Assembly (NCBI GenBank): GCA_900074885.1
Contig: FJUW01000053.1
Coordinates: forward strand, 194,250 to 258,249
Length of the DNA stretch: 64,000 bases
DNA from: Rhynchosporium graminicola
Taxonomy: Eukaryota; Ascomycota; Leotiomycetes; Helotiales; Ploettnerulaceae
Reading direction: 5' to 3'
Below are positions 36,545 through 48,584 of this stretch, in pieces. A model generated the notes under the pieces. That model ran no database searches and was not told the DNA's origin. It worked only from the letters and a program-made list of their open reading frames with translations. Position numbers and translations under genes: made by a program. The number at the start of each line of letters is the position of its first letter. The first letter of the stretch is position 1.

Positions 36545-38788
36545 AGTGGCGCCGATTAATTGGTAGAGCTAAGATAATAATTCTGTCCAAGTCAGTATGA
36601 AGTAACATATTTCGATACAAGATGAGGTAAATGCCCAGATACAACGTAGAGGATGGCGATGATCAACTATGTTGTGGGCTGGATGGCATCTGATGCCCAA
36701 CAGTGGGACTATTGCAGTCCAACTTCATGAATGTGCAGGTGAAGTGATGTGGAGTGGGCAGATAGGCAACTAGAAAAGTGAAGGGATGAGCATGAGAACC
36801 GGAAAGTAAAAGTGCGATCATGTAAACGATCTTGAATCGCAGATGAAGGAATTTTGGTATTGAAAATGTGAGAATGTTTGACTGGGTCTGCAGAGGCGAG
36901 GCCGGCTTCCTAAGCCTCTGAGCCCACGGCAATATGCACCACCTCAAAGTGAGAGTGTGACCAACTTACATGGCTATTTTGATCTGAAGCCCAGTGATCG
37001 GACACTCTAGATCTTCAAGATGACATTGTAATAGGCTATTAGCTTGTAGTGCTGTGTGGTTGTGGTGCTGCGGAAAGTGGTTGGGTTGTGTTTTGGTGAG
37101 GGTGGTTGAGACGAGGGAGTTGACGAAGTAAGCAAGCTAGTCTAGTCGCACCCACTCCACAGCAAGCAGGTTGTGAATACCAGAATACCAGCATGAAATA
37201 TTTTAAGGATGTTCTAGACTTAAGATTGCTATGAAAAGAATCCTGGTGTATAAATCAATTGCTGCGCATCAGTGCAGCCAGGTCTTAGTTCCATATGGCG
37301 AAAATCCAGGAGCGCTCGCAGGAGGGAAGTAGACGACAGCGACCAAGATAATGGCAGCAGAGCCAAGACTCAACCCGAAAAAGGAGTGTTCTCCATATAA
37401 GCCGACCTTTAACGGGAATTTACTGTAATGGAGAGCTCCCAGCACACTAACAACAACTCGAGGACTCTTGAAATTTTCGAGAACGAATTTACAACAAGCT
37501 AGGACCTGTTGGGAAATGGAAAGCCCAGAGTAACAATACAGAATGAAATCTGCTGAGATTGATGCACTTTTACTGATTCTGATACACAGTAGCCTTGAGC
37601 CTACTGTTCAAGCACTTGCGAAGAAACTCGAATACCCGACACGTGAAACTAATCACACTATGTCCAGAGGCACAGGAATGCAACGTTGTCCGTATACTCC
37701 AGGTCTAAGAAGCGAAGTCCACAGCATGATTCTTCAACCAACCTGGCTTCAATAAATCGTCCATATTGAAGGTAGAAAGTCGTTTTAAGCTCAACACTTA
37801 GCCAGCAGCATCACCCAAGGTTTCTTTTCGTAGACCAACATTGAAGCACCAGATATCAAAACAGCCGAAGTCCAAAAGCTACGTTCGAGTCCGAAGCATA
37901 TAAAAGCATATAAAAGCATATAGTAAAGCACCATGACCATAGCCAGTATCAGCCAATGGAAAATTTCAATACTGTGGCGGATGACTACAACCGAGACTGA
38001 CTGAATCGTACAAAGTCGGCCAAAACCATCATTAGGAGACTTAGAACTTGCCTCCTTCTCCTCCGATTTCAAAGCCCGAGGAATTTGACAGATCGACAAC
38101 ATGGAAGTTGACATGCGACATTTTGTCTCCTGAAGCTAGCGAGCTCATAAATAAGGTCGGAGGACCTCGTGACATAAAGAAAAGGAGTGTGACCAAAAGA
38201 AAGTATCATACTCGTTTCTGGAACCAGAACGTGAGGGCGTGTGTGCGCATCTTCACACGGTACCGAGAAGTTGGTTGGCTGGTTGCCTTGTTTACTTCTC
38301 GATAAGTCAAGTCCAGCCGTCGTGTCGTGGTTCTGGAAACCAGCGCGGACTCCGAGCTGAATATCAATTCCCAAAATTGTGAGTTGATTTCCTGAAGGTC
38401 CAAACATCTCACATTCCCTGGATTTAAGATTGTGGCATTGCTCAGCTGTCTTGTTGTCTTCTATTTTCCGAAGTTGAGGGAGAGATTTACTACAATCATT
38501 GGTTAAAATATTGAGATGCTCCGAATTGCTCTACATACCTGTTGGCAAAATCAATCCATCTCGATCGAGGAAGCTACAAAGGGGTTGAAGTAACTATGAT
38601 GTCGGAAAGTCACAAGATCTCGACGATTCCACCCTTGGGACTAGCGCACAAAGTCGCCCCACTGAAATATTTCTAGTACATTTATATTTTCCGACCTACA
38701 ACTGCCTTCTTTACCTTCTTCGTTTTTCTTACACCCAGCATGATTTGCAGTTGAATACCTCCACTACCCATCCTACCCAGGTGGCAGG
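36545..38788. other. Intergenic, divergent promoter region
   Basis: About 2.2 kb between the divergently transcribed Zn2Cys6 gene and histidine phosphatase gene. Only short, unconvincing open frames are present. A small tandem repeat (CATATAAAAG, about three units) lies at 37,895-37,921. Regulatory sites for both genes probably lie here, but none can be named. Confidence 0.55.
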
Positions 38789-39830
38789 ATGAGGCTTCTT
38801 CTAATTCGACACGGTGAGACTGTCCATAATGTAACATCGGTATAGTAAGTCTAGCATCTCAACTGTCGAAGATCGTGCTAACCATTGCAGTGCTGGTATC
38901 ACCGACTCTGCGCTCACCAACCACGGTGTGCTCCAAGCCAATCGACTCGCCTCGCACCTAGCTACTACCGATTTCAAGATCTCCCATATCTTCTCATCCG
39001 ATCTGCAACGTGCTTTCAAGACCGCCGAATCCATTCGTGTCGCTCAATCGCCGGCGCCGACCGAGACAACCAAGTTGGAAGTCCTTCGGGAGCAAGATTT
39101 CGGTTTCTATGAGGGCAAACAATTCTTTGAGCGGCCGAGGGAGGGTAATAAATCGGGCAAGGAGGCACATCAAGATGCCCATCGGGATGATCCTGACTTC
39201 AAGGACGTGGAGAGTAAGGAGTCGATGAAAGTTCGGTCAGACACCTTCATCGATACCCATCTTGCCCCTCTGTTGAGGGAAACTCCTGCCGATAACACAG
39301 TTGTAGTCGTCGCGCATGGGATTATCTTGAGTCATCTGTGGCGGGCCCTTTTGAAGCGATTCCATCCTTCGAAAGTGTCCGTTGGGCAGGGCATAGACAA
39401 ACCAGGAAATGGTTTCAGCTTGGAGCATCTTGGTGGGTGGTCAAATACAGGGTACTTGGACTTGGAGATCAAGTCTATCCCTACCAAAGACGTGCCTCCG
39501 ATTGCGCAGCTTTCAAAGCCTGCCGCTGGATCCGAGGATATACAGGACACTTTCAATCTACGACAGAAGAATTTGAATTCTGCTGCAGATTTCGAACGAC
39601 CGGAAGACAAGTCCAATCTACCTCAGAAGCCTTCCACCCTTCCGCCTGCCGTACTCGACACACCCAGAGAACCTTCCAGGCTTCTTGACCTGACAGTCGT
39701 CGTAAAAGCAGTCAATAACAAAGCACACCTCGTTGGTCTGAAGAAGACCCGAGGCGGACTTGGTAGTCTGAAACATGACTCCAGTCAGAAGACTGTCGAC
39801 TCTTTCTTCAAAAAGAGGAGACTAGAATGA
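38789..39830 (+). CDS. Histidine phosphatase (phosphoglycerate-mutase-like) with C-terminal PIP-box-like motif
   Basis: Two exons, 38789-38844 and 38891-39830, joined over a 46-bp intron inside a Tyr codon, give 331 residues. Without this intron the RHG signature is lost. The enzyme starts almost at once with LLLIRHGET (His8, the phospho-His acceptor of the branch). It continues with SDLQRAFKTAE, the FGFYEGK acid loop and VVVAHG with the second His161. This is the fungal 'phosphoglycerate mutase family' group, whose members are mostly phosphatases of unknown substrate rather than glycolytic mutases. Residues about 210-331 are a non-catalytic tail ending QKTVDSFFKKRRLE. QxxVxxFF followed by a basic cluster fits the PCNA-interacting (PIP) consensus and resembles the Pol32 C-terminus, which suggests a nuclear role. 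The enzyme call is firm; substrate and PCNA binding are inference. Confidence 0.92.
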
Positions 39831-40361
39831 GGCTCCCTGACCTCAATCTATCCGTCCACCTTTTATCAGGGCGGAGTATAGAAGGGTATGTCAAGAAACA
39901 CTTTTCATTTCGTTCCCCGCCCCAGTGACATGATGAAGAAACTTATTCACAGACCTGAACGTATAAACAATGCCGATCAAAATTCGTACCAACTGCTGTC
40001 TGATCACTATCTCCATTTTCTCAAAATTGAAAACACGTTTTGATGGACAGATCGCTAACATGCTAAAAGATGTAGGTTCATGATCCTCTCGGCACCTCCA
40101 ATCCCCCCCGTTGAGTCGCATCCATCAGGTGTAGCAAGAAACTTTTGGATCAGTGTCGTGTAGTTTGTTCAATTAGATCATTAATTAACTGAATTGATTA
40201 ATTAAACTGAAAAAGAAAAACTCCTGTCCATGCAATGCATGTCAAACCAACATGAACACCAAGCTCATTCGTCCGTGTGATGTCATGAAATCAATAATCA
40301 CCGTTCCATCCCCATCCCTTTCCTTTCAATTCTCCCTCTTTTCTCGTCCCTTGATCAGTAT
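39831..40361. other. Intergenic between convergent genes
   Basis: About 530 bases between the ends of the histidine phosphatase and GPI-protein genes. It presumably holds both 3' untranslated regions. An A/T-rich stretch at 40,170-40,215 repeats TTAATTAA-like blocks. No gene is seen. Confidence 0.55.
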
Positions 40362-41081
40362 CTACAAAACAACACCAGCAACAACAAAAACAACCATTGC
40401 CAACACACCCATATCCAACCTCTGTTTTGTCGCAGCACCAGTGACCTCCGGTCCACCAGCCGTACTCGTCGCATTAGCAGCTCCTCCCAATGTCGTACTT
40501 GTTGGTCCTCCACCCACGATGACCAAAGTCGTAGGTGTAACCGTCGCAACGGCAGAACTAAAGCTCGAGACCAGAGATCCAGCTGCGGAGGTGGCGCTAG
40601 CCACGACAGAAGCAAGTGCCGAAGTGGCGGAGGAGATTTCCGAGGAGGCAGCTGAAGATGCGCTCTCCGCGATGGAAGAAACGGACGAGACATCTGCAGA
40701 TGAGGCACTAGCAGCGACCGAACTCGCGATCGAAGCCTGAGCCGAGCTAAGAGAAGCCAGGAACGTCGAAACCCCCGGTCCAGCAGAATAAGAAGTCAAG
40801 CTCGTGGGTGCGACGGTGACTGTGCTGATGCCGGATGTGAGTGTTGATGTGCTTGCTGCTGAAGATTCTGTGGCGGAGGACTCTGCAGCTGTGTTGAGAG
40901 AAGAGGAAGGATAGATGGTTGTGGTTATTGGGGTTGGGGCTGGGGCTGGGTTCGGCCAGGCTGGGAGAACGAGGGTTGTTGAGAGGGAGGGGAGGGAGAT
41001 TGAGATTGTTGTGCTGTCTTGCGCGTTCAGAGATGTGAATAGGACGGATGCCAGGAGGAGGGTTGTTGTGGGGTGTGGCAT
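40362..41081 (-). CDS. Secreted Ser/Thr/Ala-rich GPI-anchor-type protein
   Basis: A single exon of 239 residues. Residues 1-20 are a clear signal peptide (hydrophobic LLLASVLFTSLNA core, cleavage expected before QDS). The middle is almost entirely Ser, Thr, Ala and Val, typical of heavily O-mannosylated cell-wall proteins. A small-residue segment with GG/GA pairs is followed by a hydrophobic C-terminus (MGVLAMVVFVVAGVVL), the layout of a GPI-attachment signal. No catalytic domain is visible, so it is probably a structural or adhesive wall or membrane protein. Such low-complexity proteins diverge fast, so family assignment is not attempted. The start ATG directly precedes the signal peptide. 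Confidence 0.85.
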   Translation of the reverse strand: MPHPTTTLLLASVLFTSLNAQDSTTISISLPSLSTTLVLPAWPNPAPAPTPITTTIYPSSSLNTAAESSATESSAASTSTLTSGISTVTVAPTSLTSYSAGPGVSTFLASLSSAQASIASSVAASASSADVSSVSSIAESASSAASSEISSATSALASVVASATSAAGSLVSSFSSAVATVTPTTLVIVGGGPTSTTLGGAANATSTAGGPEVTGAATKQRLDMGVLAMVVFVVAGVVL

Positions 41082-42603
41082 TTTGATTGAGTGGTGTGGT
41101 GATGTGGGAGTTGCGAGAAAGACTTTGTGGTATTGAGAGTAGATGAATGGATGGATGGATGGATGGATGGACTACTCGGAGAGGAGGAGTGAGATATATA
41201 ACCAGATTTGAAAGCAATGATATAGAGTAGAGAGAGGTTGGGAAAAACAGTACATACTTATCCCCTCACATACCTACCTACCAACAAATCAAGATATGAA
41301 AACATGGCATCACCGCAGCAAGTAAACCAAACATTGTGAGAACATTCCCTGGTTTGCGATAGGAAATGTGAGGAGATGCCATCATAGCTTCCCCGCCAGC
41401 CATACAAGCAGACAAAGGACCGGGCAGGTAGGACAAATGAGGTCAAGAGGACTACCGAGGGGATGGGATACAACGGACAGGACTGGCTCTGCTTAAGAGG
41501 TCTGGCTGGGGTGACCTCAACGCAAGCTTGTTTACAACTCGGCTGTACTCATACTGGCGTGGCTCTGAGCTTTCACCTGCCTTTTTCACCCTGGCTAGGT
41601 CGACTGATGAAGCACATTGTACTCTCTTCTCCGAGACCAGATACTTCCCATTCCCACAGCTTGTGATGGTCCGGTAATCATATCCGCAGCTTAGCAGCCA
41701 TCGCATCGCTGGCACTAGATATGAGAGGTTGACAAGTTGACAGCTCGACGGCAGCAGGAACTACCCCTAGTTCTCTACTCAAGCTCAAGCCTATGCCCTC
41801 AGTGAAGCTTTGCTCATCATTCATCAAAAGCCTAGGCAAGACGTCAATCTTGGTTCCTGCCTTGCATTGCATTCCCACCCTTGTCAACGCCACGATGCAG
41901 GCATACAAGTATCTCGCCTCTTGCACTTATTGGGTCTTCCCAGCCACACCTCAAGTATCGTCCCCCGATTGGTTTCGAAAGAATGTCCTTCCCGAGAAGT
42001 TTTCAATGACACGGGATGAAGATGGAATGGAGGTGGCTGGTGAGGCGTACAACGTCATGCAGTGAGAAAAGTCGGGGTTGGCTTGGTGGAGTTAAGCGAG
42101 GTGAGTGTTGACAAGGGTTGTGCCTTGTTTTGATTTCCATTGCGTCGATTCGGAGACATAAACAATTAGACGAATGGGAGCAACCTTCTTTTGCTGGATG
42201 GAGGTGGGATTGATATGATGTGATGCGCCGTGCTAGGAGTTGGTGATGAGCGAATAAATGCTGAAATGGGGCGGAGAGGGGGAGAGTCGTGATTGTTAGC
42301 GAATTTGTATGGCGATGTGCTTTAAGTGCGACGATGCGGCTTGTAATTAGAGATGGACCGAGAACTGAGCAAGCTGGAAATATGTTGAACAATGTAAAAA
42401 AAATAAACTGAACCTATGAGTGTGAGGATAATGAGTTTAGCTTGAGCTGATCCAAATGATCCAAATCTAGGTACAATTTGGATCAAGCGAGATCTAAGGT
42501 TGTATACCCAAACCATCATATCTTAATTGGCTCTGCTGGTCTAACGGAAGATTTTGCGTATCATGCAGGAGCCTTCTTGGCTTGAAGACCCCGAAGCGCA
42601 GTC
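41082..42603. other. Intergenic region upstream of the GPI-type gene
   Basis: About 1.5 kb. A (GGAT)n tetranucleotide run at about 41,146-41,170 lies roughly 65-90 bases upstream of the GPI-protein start. Several open frames of 60-130 codons overlap on both strands without family resemblance or signal features, so none is called. Confidence 0.5.
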
Positions 42604-43375
42604 TCATTCTCGACCTCCTCCGATGTACAATTCGCCGCTCATGTATAGATCCACTGGAATTTGACCACGGCGACAGCCAGATCTTGATCTAGAAGCAATT
42701 TTCGTCTCGGGACCGTGACTATTCTTCTTACGGGGCTTCTTTGGTGATTTGGAGGTAGATCGGCTACCTAAATTGTTTGTACGATAAGTAGCACTGTAAT
42801 CAGGCCACTTGCAATTGGAGCAGTAAGCTATACTGTTAAAGCTGAGGGAATTGTCGGTTACGGAATTGCAGTCGCAGAACACCAGGCCGGTACCTTTAGC
42901 TATCTTGTGGGGACATTTGTGCATTGAGGACAAGGACAGCATTGACGGTACCACGGTTTTCGATGCAAACAGCGGTGATATAGCTAGTACGGTTGAGGAT
43001 TGTACCATCCGGGGCAAGGGATACTTTTATCTGGATACTGTGGCAAATTATAGCAATTACGGCAGAAGCTGGACCTTTTGCAAATGGAGGGAGCTCATTT
43101 CCAGCGCAAGAGAGAAGCAAATACCCTCCACTGTTGCCGGCAAGACCGTGAGGTCCGATCATACCGTAGTAGAACAAGGCGGGATTGAAATTTGCCGGAA
43201 CCGGAGCATTCTGGAGGACGAATTGGAGAGCTGGAGCAGCGGGAAGAGGGTATTGAGGTGGATTGAGTTGAGGAGGATTGATTTGAGCGATAGTACCAGC
43301 AAAGTATTAAGAATCTTCGAAGCGAAATCCCACGGTAACACAAGCACGACTACTGCCAAGTCATTGATGCATTAG
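42604..43375 (-). pseudogene. Possible decayed gene of unknown family
   Basis: On the minus strand, 43,306-42,896 is open for 137 codons and reads like real protein: Pro-rich at first (INPPQLNPPQYPL), then LFYYGMIGPHGLAGNSGG and ICHSIQIKVSLAPDG. It has no upstream ATG, and protein-like sequence (VTVGFRFEDS) continues on the far side of a TAA at 43,307-43,309. In another frame 42,604-43,017 gives a Cys-containing stretch (CPHK, FCDC, YCSNC) and a basic tail. Frame breaks without good splice sites suggest a pseudogene, but an unrecognised multi-exon gene or a plus-strand 174-codon frame (42,851-43,375) remain possible. Confidence 0.3.
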
Positions 43376-43780
43376 GTCGGGTCGCGTTTGATTTTAATTC
43401 AGGTTATGTTATTGAATTATGATTGCACAAATATCATGAATTTTTGTGTCAAAAATCAACATTTCATTTTCATCTTGCCTGAGAAAGCCACAGAGACTGG
43501 TGGCTACGACTATGGATGACTGTCGCAGCGGATAGATTCCGAAGGAACACGATCGAAAAAGAAGCGCCCTTGAAAGATTCATCATTCCACCAAAGAATAA
43601 CTCCATTACCGGGTATTCCCACCAAGATCATAGTGACTAAACTGGAAGCATCGGATCCTCCATTGAAATATCCTCACAACTACCTAATCGAAAACCAACG
43701 CAGGAGATCTTCACCATGGACCGTATTCTCATCAATATTCTTGGACCAGAACAAGAACGCCTAGTGATTTCCTGTCACCC

Positions 43781-45875
43781 TTAGACCTCCAAATCGCCCA
43801 CACAATCAAGCTCGTCCAAAAGACCAGCCCAATCCCCGCTTCTTCTCAGCTCTCCCTCATCGAACATCCATCCACCAGCCGGGCAACGCTTGCCATTTCC
43901 GGCCCCCTCAGCTCCATCTGAATAGTTCGGTGGTAATCCCACATCGTCGTACATACCAGCACCTGGGGGCCGGTTTGCATCCACGTGATTTCCGGGGGGC
44001 TGTGAACCATAGGTGCTGGATGATGTGTTGATCTGAGTTGGATGGGCGTGTGAGTCGAAGCCAGTATGAAATTCGTCGAAGAGGGTTGGTTCAGGGTTGG
44101 AGGATTTGTCTGGTTTCGTGTCTTGGTTCTGAGATTGTGCGGTTTGGATGGGTGGTTTGCCGTTATTGTTCAAATTCTGCTCATAGCTTGCAGCGCCAGG
44201 TTCGTGGCCCTCATCATGACCTGCTTCATACCCTTTAACAATATCAAGTTCCTCTTTCACTTCATTTACAACAGGAGGAGTCTTTACATCATCCTCACTC
44301 GCCGGCTTAAAATAAGGCCCTCCGTTATTCGTCCTCTCATTTGCCTCCCATAATCTGTCCAGACATGGCAGCTGGTCGAGCTTATATTTGAAAGGTACGA
44401 CTTGACGTTCGAACCATGCGATATCCGCTAGGGCTTTCTTGTCGATGAGTAAGTCGACGAGAGAGCCTTTTTCGGTCTGCGAGATGGGCGAAGCGGGAGG
44501 GATGAAGTGCCGGAGCATACCTGTGCTGTAGAGGTCCAGACGTGGGAGCGGAAGGCGGCGTATATCTGGAGAGTTTGTCAGTCGGGTGACTACTAGAAGG
44601 ACCAGAATCGAACGAAAGGGAGACAACCATGCGAAGAAAATGATACTCACTCGTTCTCTTGGCTCTCGTCTCACCCTCATACTTCAACTCCCCCATGTCC
44701 GGCCAAAACGCTCTCATACCATTCTCCTCATCCACCTTTCCCTCCTTCAAAAGCTCCTCACCACCAGCCCAGAAAGCAGTCTTCTCTCCCAACACTGCAC
44801 TCAATCCCACCGACCATCCAATTTCTCCATTCTTGACCTCCTCATCAATCTCTGTCTCGTCTTTGTGCCGAAAAGCTAGCTCACACTCATTAATCTTCGT
44901 CTCTTCAGCACCAACTCGATCTCCGCTGGCATTCCTATCTTTTCGGCGAACCTCCAGAACTCGGATCTTCTCTTCGAGAACCTTGCGCTGCTTCACAGCC
45001 TCAACACTTTTCATCTCCGCATTATGTTTATTCCACTCCGTTGCTGAATGTGGGAAAAAGGGTGATCGATAGATGCCGAGATAGCTAGCTGCGATCTGGA
45101 GTCGGTTGTATTTGGCGATGTTCGATGCTGCGGGGGAGATCCAGGACTGAGAGATACCTGCGTTGTGGGGTGTGTTGGATGAGGACATGACGAGGGCGCC
45201 GAGGATTGCGAGGGTGAAGATTGGGTTGTCGGGCGGGCTGATGAGGTCGTATTCTATGGAGTGGAGGGAGAAAATGATGAGGTCTGGGCGAGGTGGTGGT
45301 GCGAGGAGAGAAGCGTCTACAGGAGGGGAGATTGGTCGGCGTGGTGGAGACGGTGGTGTGACAACGATGGCTAAAGGTGAATCAGCAGCAGCTTTTTGAA
45401 GGTGAATTAAGAAGGGGGGGTGAAAGCCGATAGTAATGTCCTCGGCTAAGGTCGCGACATCGATAAAGATGGAAACATCTTGACAACAATGTCTCCATGT
45501 GAAGTAGTGACAGTGATAAAGTATGGACTTACCGAAAGCTGGTGCTGCTGGGCGAGCTTTTGAAACAATAGAAGTCAGTATACCGTCTTGAATACTGCAA
45601 GAAGGCTATATGAAAGTCCTTGATTTCGTAGCCAGCTTATCAATGCCCCTATTATAACACATGACATTCACAACAACACAAAAGACTTACGCGGTCTCAG
45701 CAGAGGCACAAAGTCCTCCTCTCCTCCCCGCATACCCGGGCGCGGACGCGATCCAAAACGGTGGGCTGGTGGGATCCAAAGATCCGGAGTTGCGATTTTG
45801 GATGGCTCTGCCCGAGGGCGAAAGCAGAAGAACGACAATAGCCCTAGAGTTGATAGTAGTCAGTATGGATATCAT
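43781..45875 (-). CDS. 619-residue protein of unknown family
   Basis: Four exons on the minus strand, 45875-45691, 45594-45533, 45478-44651 and 44565-43781, join in phase over introns of 96, 54 and 85 bp with GTAAGT, GTAAGT and GTGAGT donors. The protein begins with a hydrophobic stretch (AIVVLLLSPSG). It continues with a folded-looking part (DVSIFIDVATLAEDITIGFHPPFLIHLQKAA), a Pro-rich linker, a hydrophobic segment near residues 165-180 (FTLAILGALVM) and a charged region likely to form a coiled coil (about 231-265). Residues from about 440 on are Gly/Pro/Asn-rich and probably disordered. I do not recognise a family. The start is uncertain: a Ser-rich frame (46,084-45,872) overlaps it by ATGA and may be an upstream ORF, and an extra 5' exon near 46,150 (starting MDCLE) is possible. 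Confidence 0.7.
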
Positions 45876-48584
45876 CTGATGGTTGGATGACTTGAAGCGG
45901 GAGGAGGAGGCAAGGAGGAGGCAGTGGAGGAGGCAGTGGAGGAAGGGGAGGAATAAGAAAGAGAACGAGAACGAGTAGCAGAGAGCGAGGAGGAGGAGAG
46001 CGAGGAGGAGGAGAACGATGACGTGGAGGGGGAAGGGGAAGGGGAAAGAAGAGGCAATTTGAATATCGAAACATCATAAGACATTGAAAATCATAGAGCC
46101 AAAGAGCCAGATATGAAAAGCAAGGAGTGATTATTACCTTCTAGGCAATCCATTGCTGTGGTTGTGGGAAGAAAGAAGAGGAAGAGAGAGCCTTTGTTTA
46201 TCTACTTGTAGGCAGCCAGAACGGGTCTTGGCTAGCGCGTTTATCTTTACAGGGGTTTCTTTCGAGATTGTACATCTCCTAAATTCTTTCGAAGACATCT
46301 CGAAATTTCTAGATACTTATGTTATTAATTGTATCAAAGACATGATCAGTGCTTAGGAAGTTATAAGCAAGTGTTATGGCTCAAATAAGGATTCTCACTT
46401 ATTCGAAGAAGCGAGGTCTAGTGGCATCTGGCCAGCACTTGACGACTTCAATATCAGAACAGGCTTTGACAGCCTCTACAGCGCAGATCATCGCTAGGCA
46501 AATAGTTCTTTGATGGAAAATGATATTGAAACTTACTATTATCGGAGTTTGTATATCTAAAGAAATGCTTTGAGCACTGGCTTCGTAGTAAATACTGCCG
46601 CAGGGTCGCTAATTTTTAACAGCTGGCTGAGAGGCTTGAATGGCAACACTAATAGTGATTATACAGCCTGATTGTTCATCATACGAGTGCAGTGTTTTGG
46701 TAATCAGAGGTAGAGTCAACAGGTATAAACAAGCGTCATTCTAAAGTCTTTCTCCAGTCTCCATAGCCCAGAAATTAGCGGTTACGATATCCTAGGGCCC
46801 CTTCGGTTTTGTTCTGTACTTTGGGTGTCTTAGCTAAGAGCTTTCCTCGAACTTTTCTACTATAACTCATAGGTAGATTTCTTACTACTATACTTCGATT
46901 TCGACCTGTGAATCTTGCACTTCGGGAAATAGGGCGACAGTTCTAGGGTTCTCGACAGTATTGTTTGATATAATAGCAGTCAGTCAGAGTAACGGGCAAG
47001 CCAAAACTCCCTCTGTATTATTGCACTGAAGGAACGACTTGAGTTGAGTCATGATGCCTACGTAATTCTTCCTCATCATCTTCTTCCTCCCCTTGGTCGT
47101 CTTCTTCTTTTCCGCTATGCGACTGTCATGCAGCAGTTGACAAGAATTGTTCTCAACGCTTCATCTAATGATATCGGACAAAGACAATGATTTCTTCATC
47201 ATTCGGTGTCCTTCCCTGCAGTGAATATTATATTTTCACCGGGTTGAGGCATTCCTCTTGAAGGGCAACTTAGTTCACGCAATTCTCGGCTGATGAAGAG
47301 AAGATCCTTTTAATACTAGCGTCTGCTTCACTGTGTTTTACTTCTCAAGAGTCGACTGCATCTCCGAAAGAGGAGATTGATTTCAAGCTAAGGCCTGTGG
47401 GCATCGCTCAAGGGATCTAAGTGAGGGCTCATTCGAACCGGGAAATTTGATTGATAGGATCGGAAGGCCAGTCACAGACGACATTCACTAGGATCAATAA
47501 GTTATCAACCGAAATTTTTTATTGTATGCCTTTTCTGATAGTGCTTTTTGGCAGGTGAAAACTGCAAGCATCACAACTTTAAACTGTGCCTTACATCAAA
47601 ATGCTACGGGTATGAATGCTTAAGAAATGATTGGCACTGCATATCCCTTGCCACTGAATCTTTATAATTAAATTACACAGAATTTCTCAGTCTAATCCTG
47701 GTAGAAGGCGACTTATTTCACTGCTTACCTCTTAGCCAACACTCTCCCAAGTGAAGAGGCTGGAATCCCAGATTTACTCTATGATGAATTGCTGTAGGTT
47801 GAAAAGTTCTTTGACAACGGCTAGCATTGTAACAATAAGATGAGCAGTCAGTTTTTATGAAGCCGTCTTAGTCTTCCGGTTTAGCAAATGCAATCTCATA
47901 GCCTCGTATCTGTAGGCCAAAAGCTGGTGTGTAATCAGTGGATTGAGGATCTGAGGTCTTTGCAGATTAGCGAGCTTGGTTTAGTGTTGGCTTTTTGGCT
48001 GGATTGCGTATTCTTGTCTTCATATACAGAGAAGACAGCCGAACTGATTGTTGACATTCAAGAAGATTTCCGAGTCGCTCTATATCTGCAGGGTAAAAGG
48101 TAGATGTTACTCGAAGGAAAGTGAAATCAAAAGGATCGAGACTCACTTTAATGTATCGAGCACATAAGCAGATTGAGACGTCTACAAGGCTCCTAACTCT
48201 CACTTTGATGTTATGATATCAACACTAAAACACCTCCTTGTACTCATTCATCGGAGGCTTGGGTGATAGGGCTAAACCCGAAGCCGGGTAAGAAAGATGG
48301 GTTTCGACCTTCGTGATAACTGATCACTTGGGATATTGTCAGTACGCTTGAATTAACAAACGAGGGCCCGATATACAATATGGTTTGTCGAAATCAATAG
48401 GTGTTAATAGCAAGAACATTTTTGCACCGTAAAACACGAAGCAGCATGATTTCGGAAATTTAGAGTTCATTTTCAATCACTTGCACTGTACGGAATCGTC
48501 GCAATCATTCGGTTGATCGTTACACTAGTCTCCAATGGCTGCTGTTATGTCCGCATTTCCTCTTCCGGTCACGACACTTTGCAA
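45876..48584. other. Intergenic; low-complexity leader then featureless DNA
   Basis: Positions 45,897-46,050 are a purine-rich GAGGAG-type stretch upstream of the unknown gene. From 46,160 to about 48,584 I see no frame with family resemblance. Composition is somewhat A/T-rich and the DNA may be old decayed sequence. Confidence 0.5.

Noticed and set aside
40252..40740. 162-codon plus-strand frame with Ala/Glu repeats
   Set aside because: It is antisense to the Ser/Ala-rich GPI-type gene, whose signal peptide and anchor signal make the minus strand the coding one.
42003..42392. 129-codon minus-strand frame
   Set aside because: No recognised motif, overlapping frames on the other strand, and His/Ser/Leu-rich low-information sequence.
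42530..42600. Possible tRNA-like stretch (GGCTCTGCTGGTCTAACGGA)
   Set aside because: No complete cloverleaf could be folded and the T-loop box is missing.
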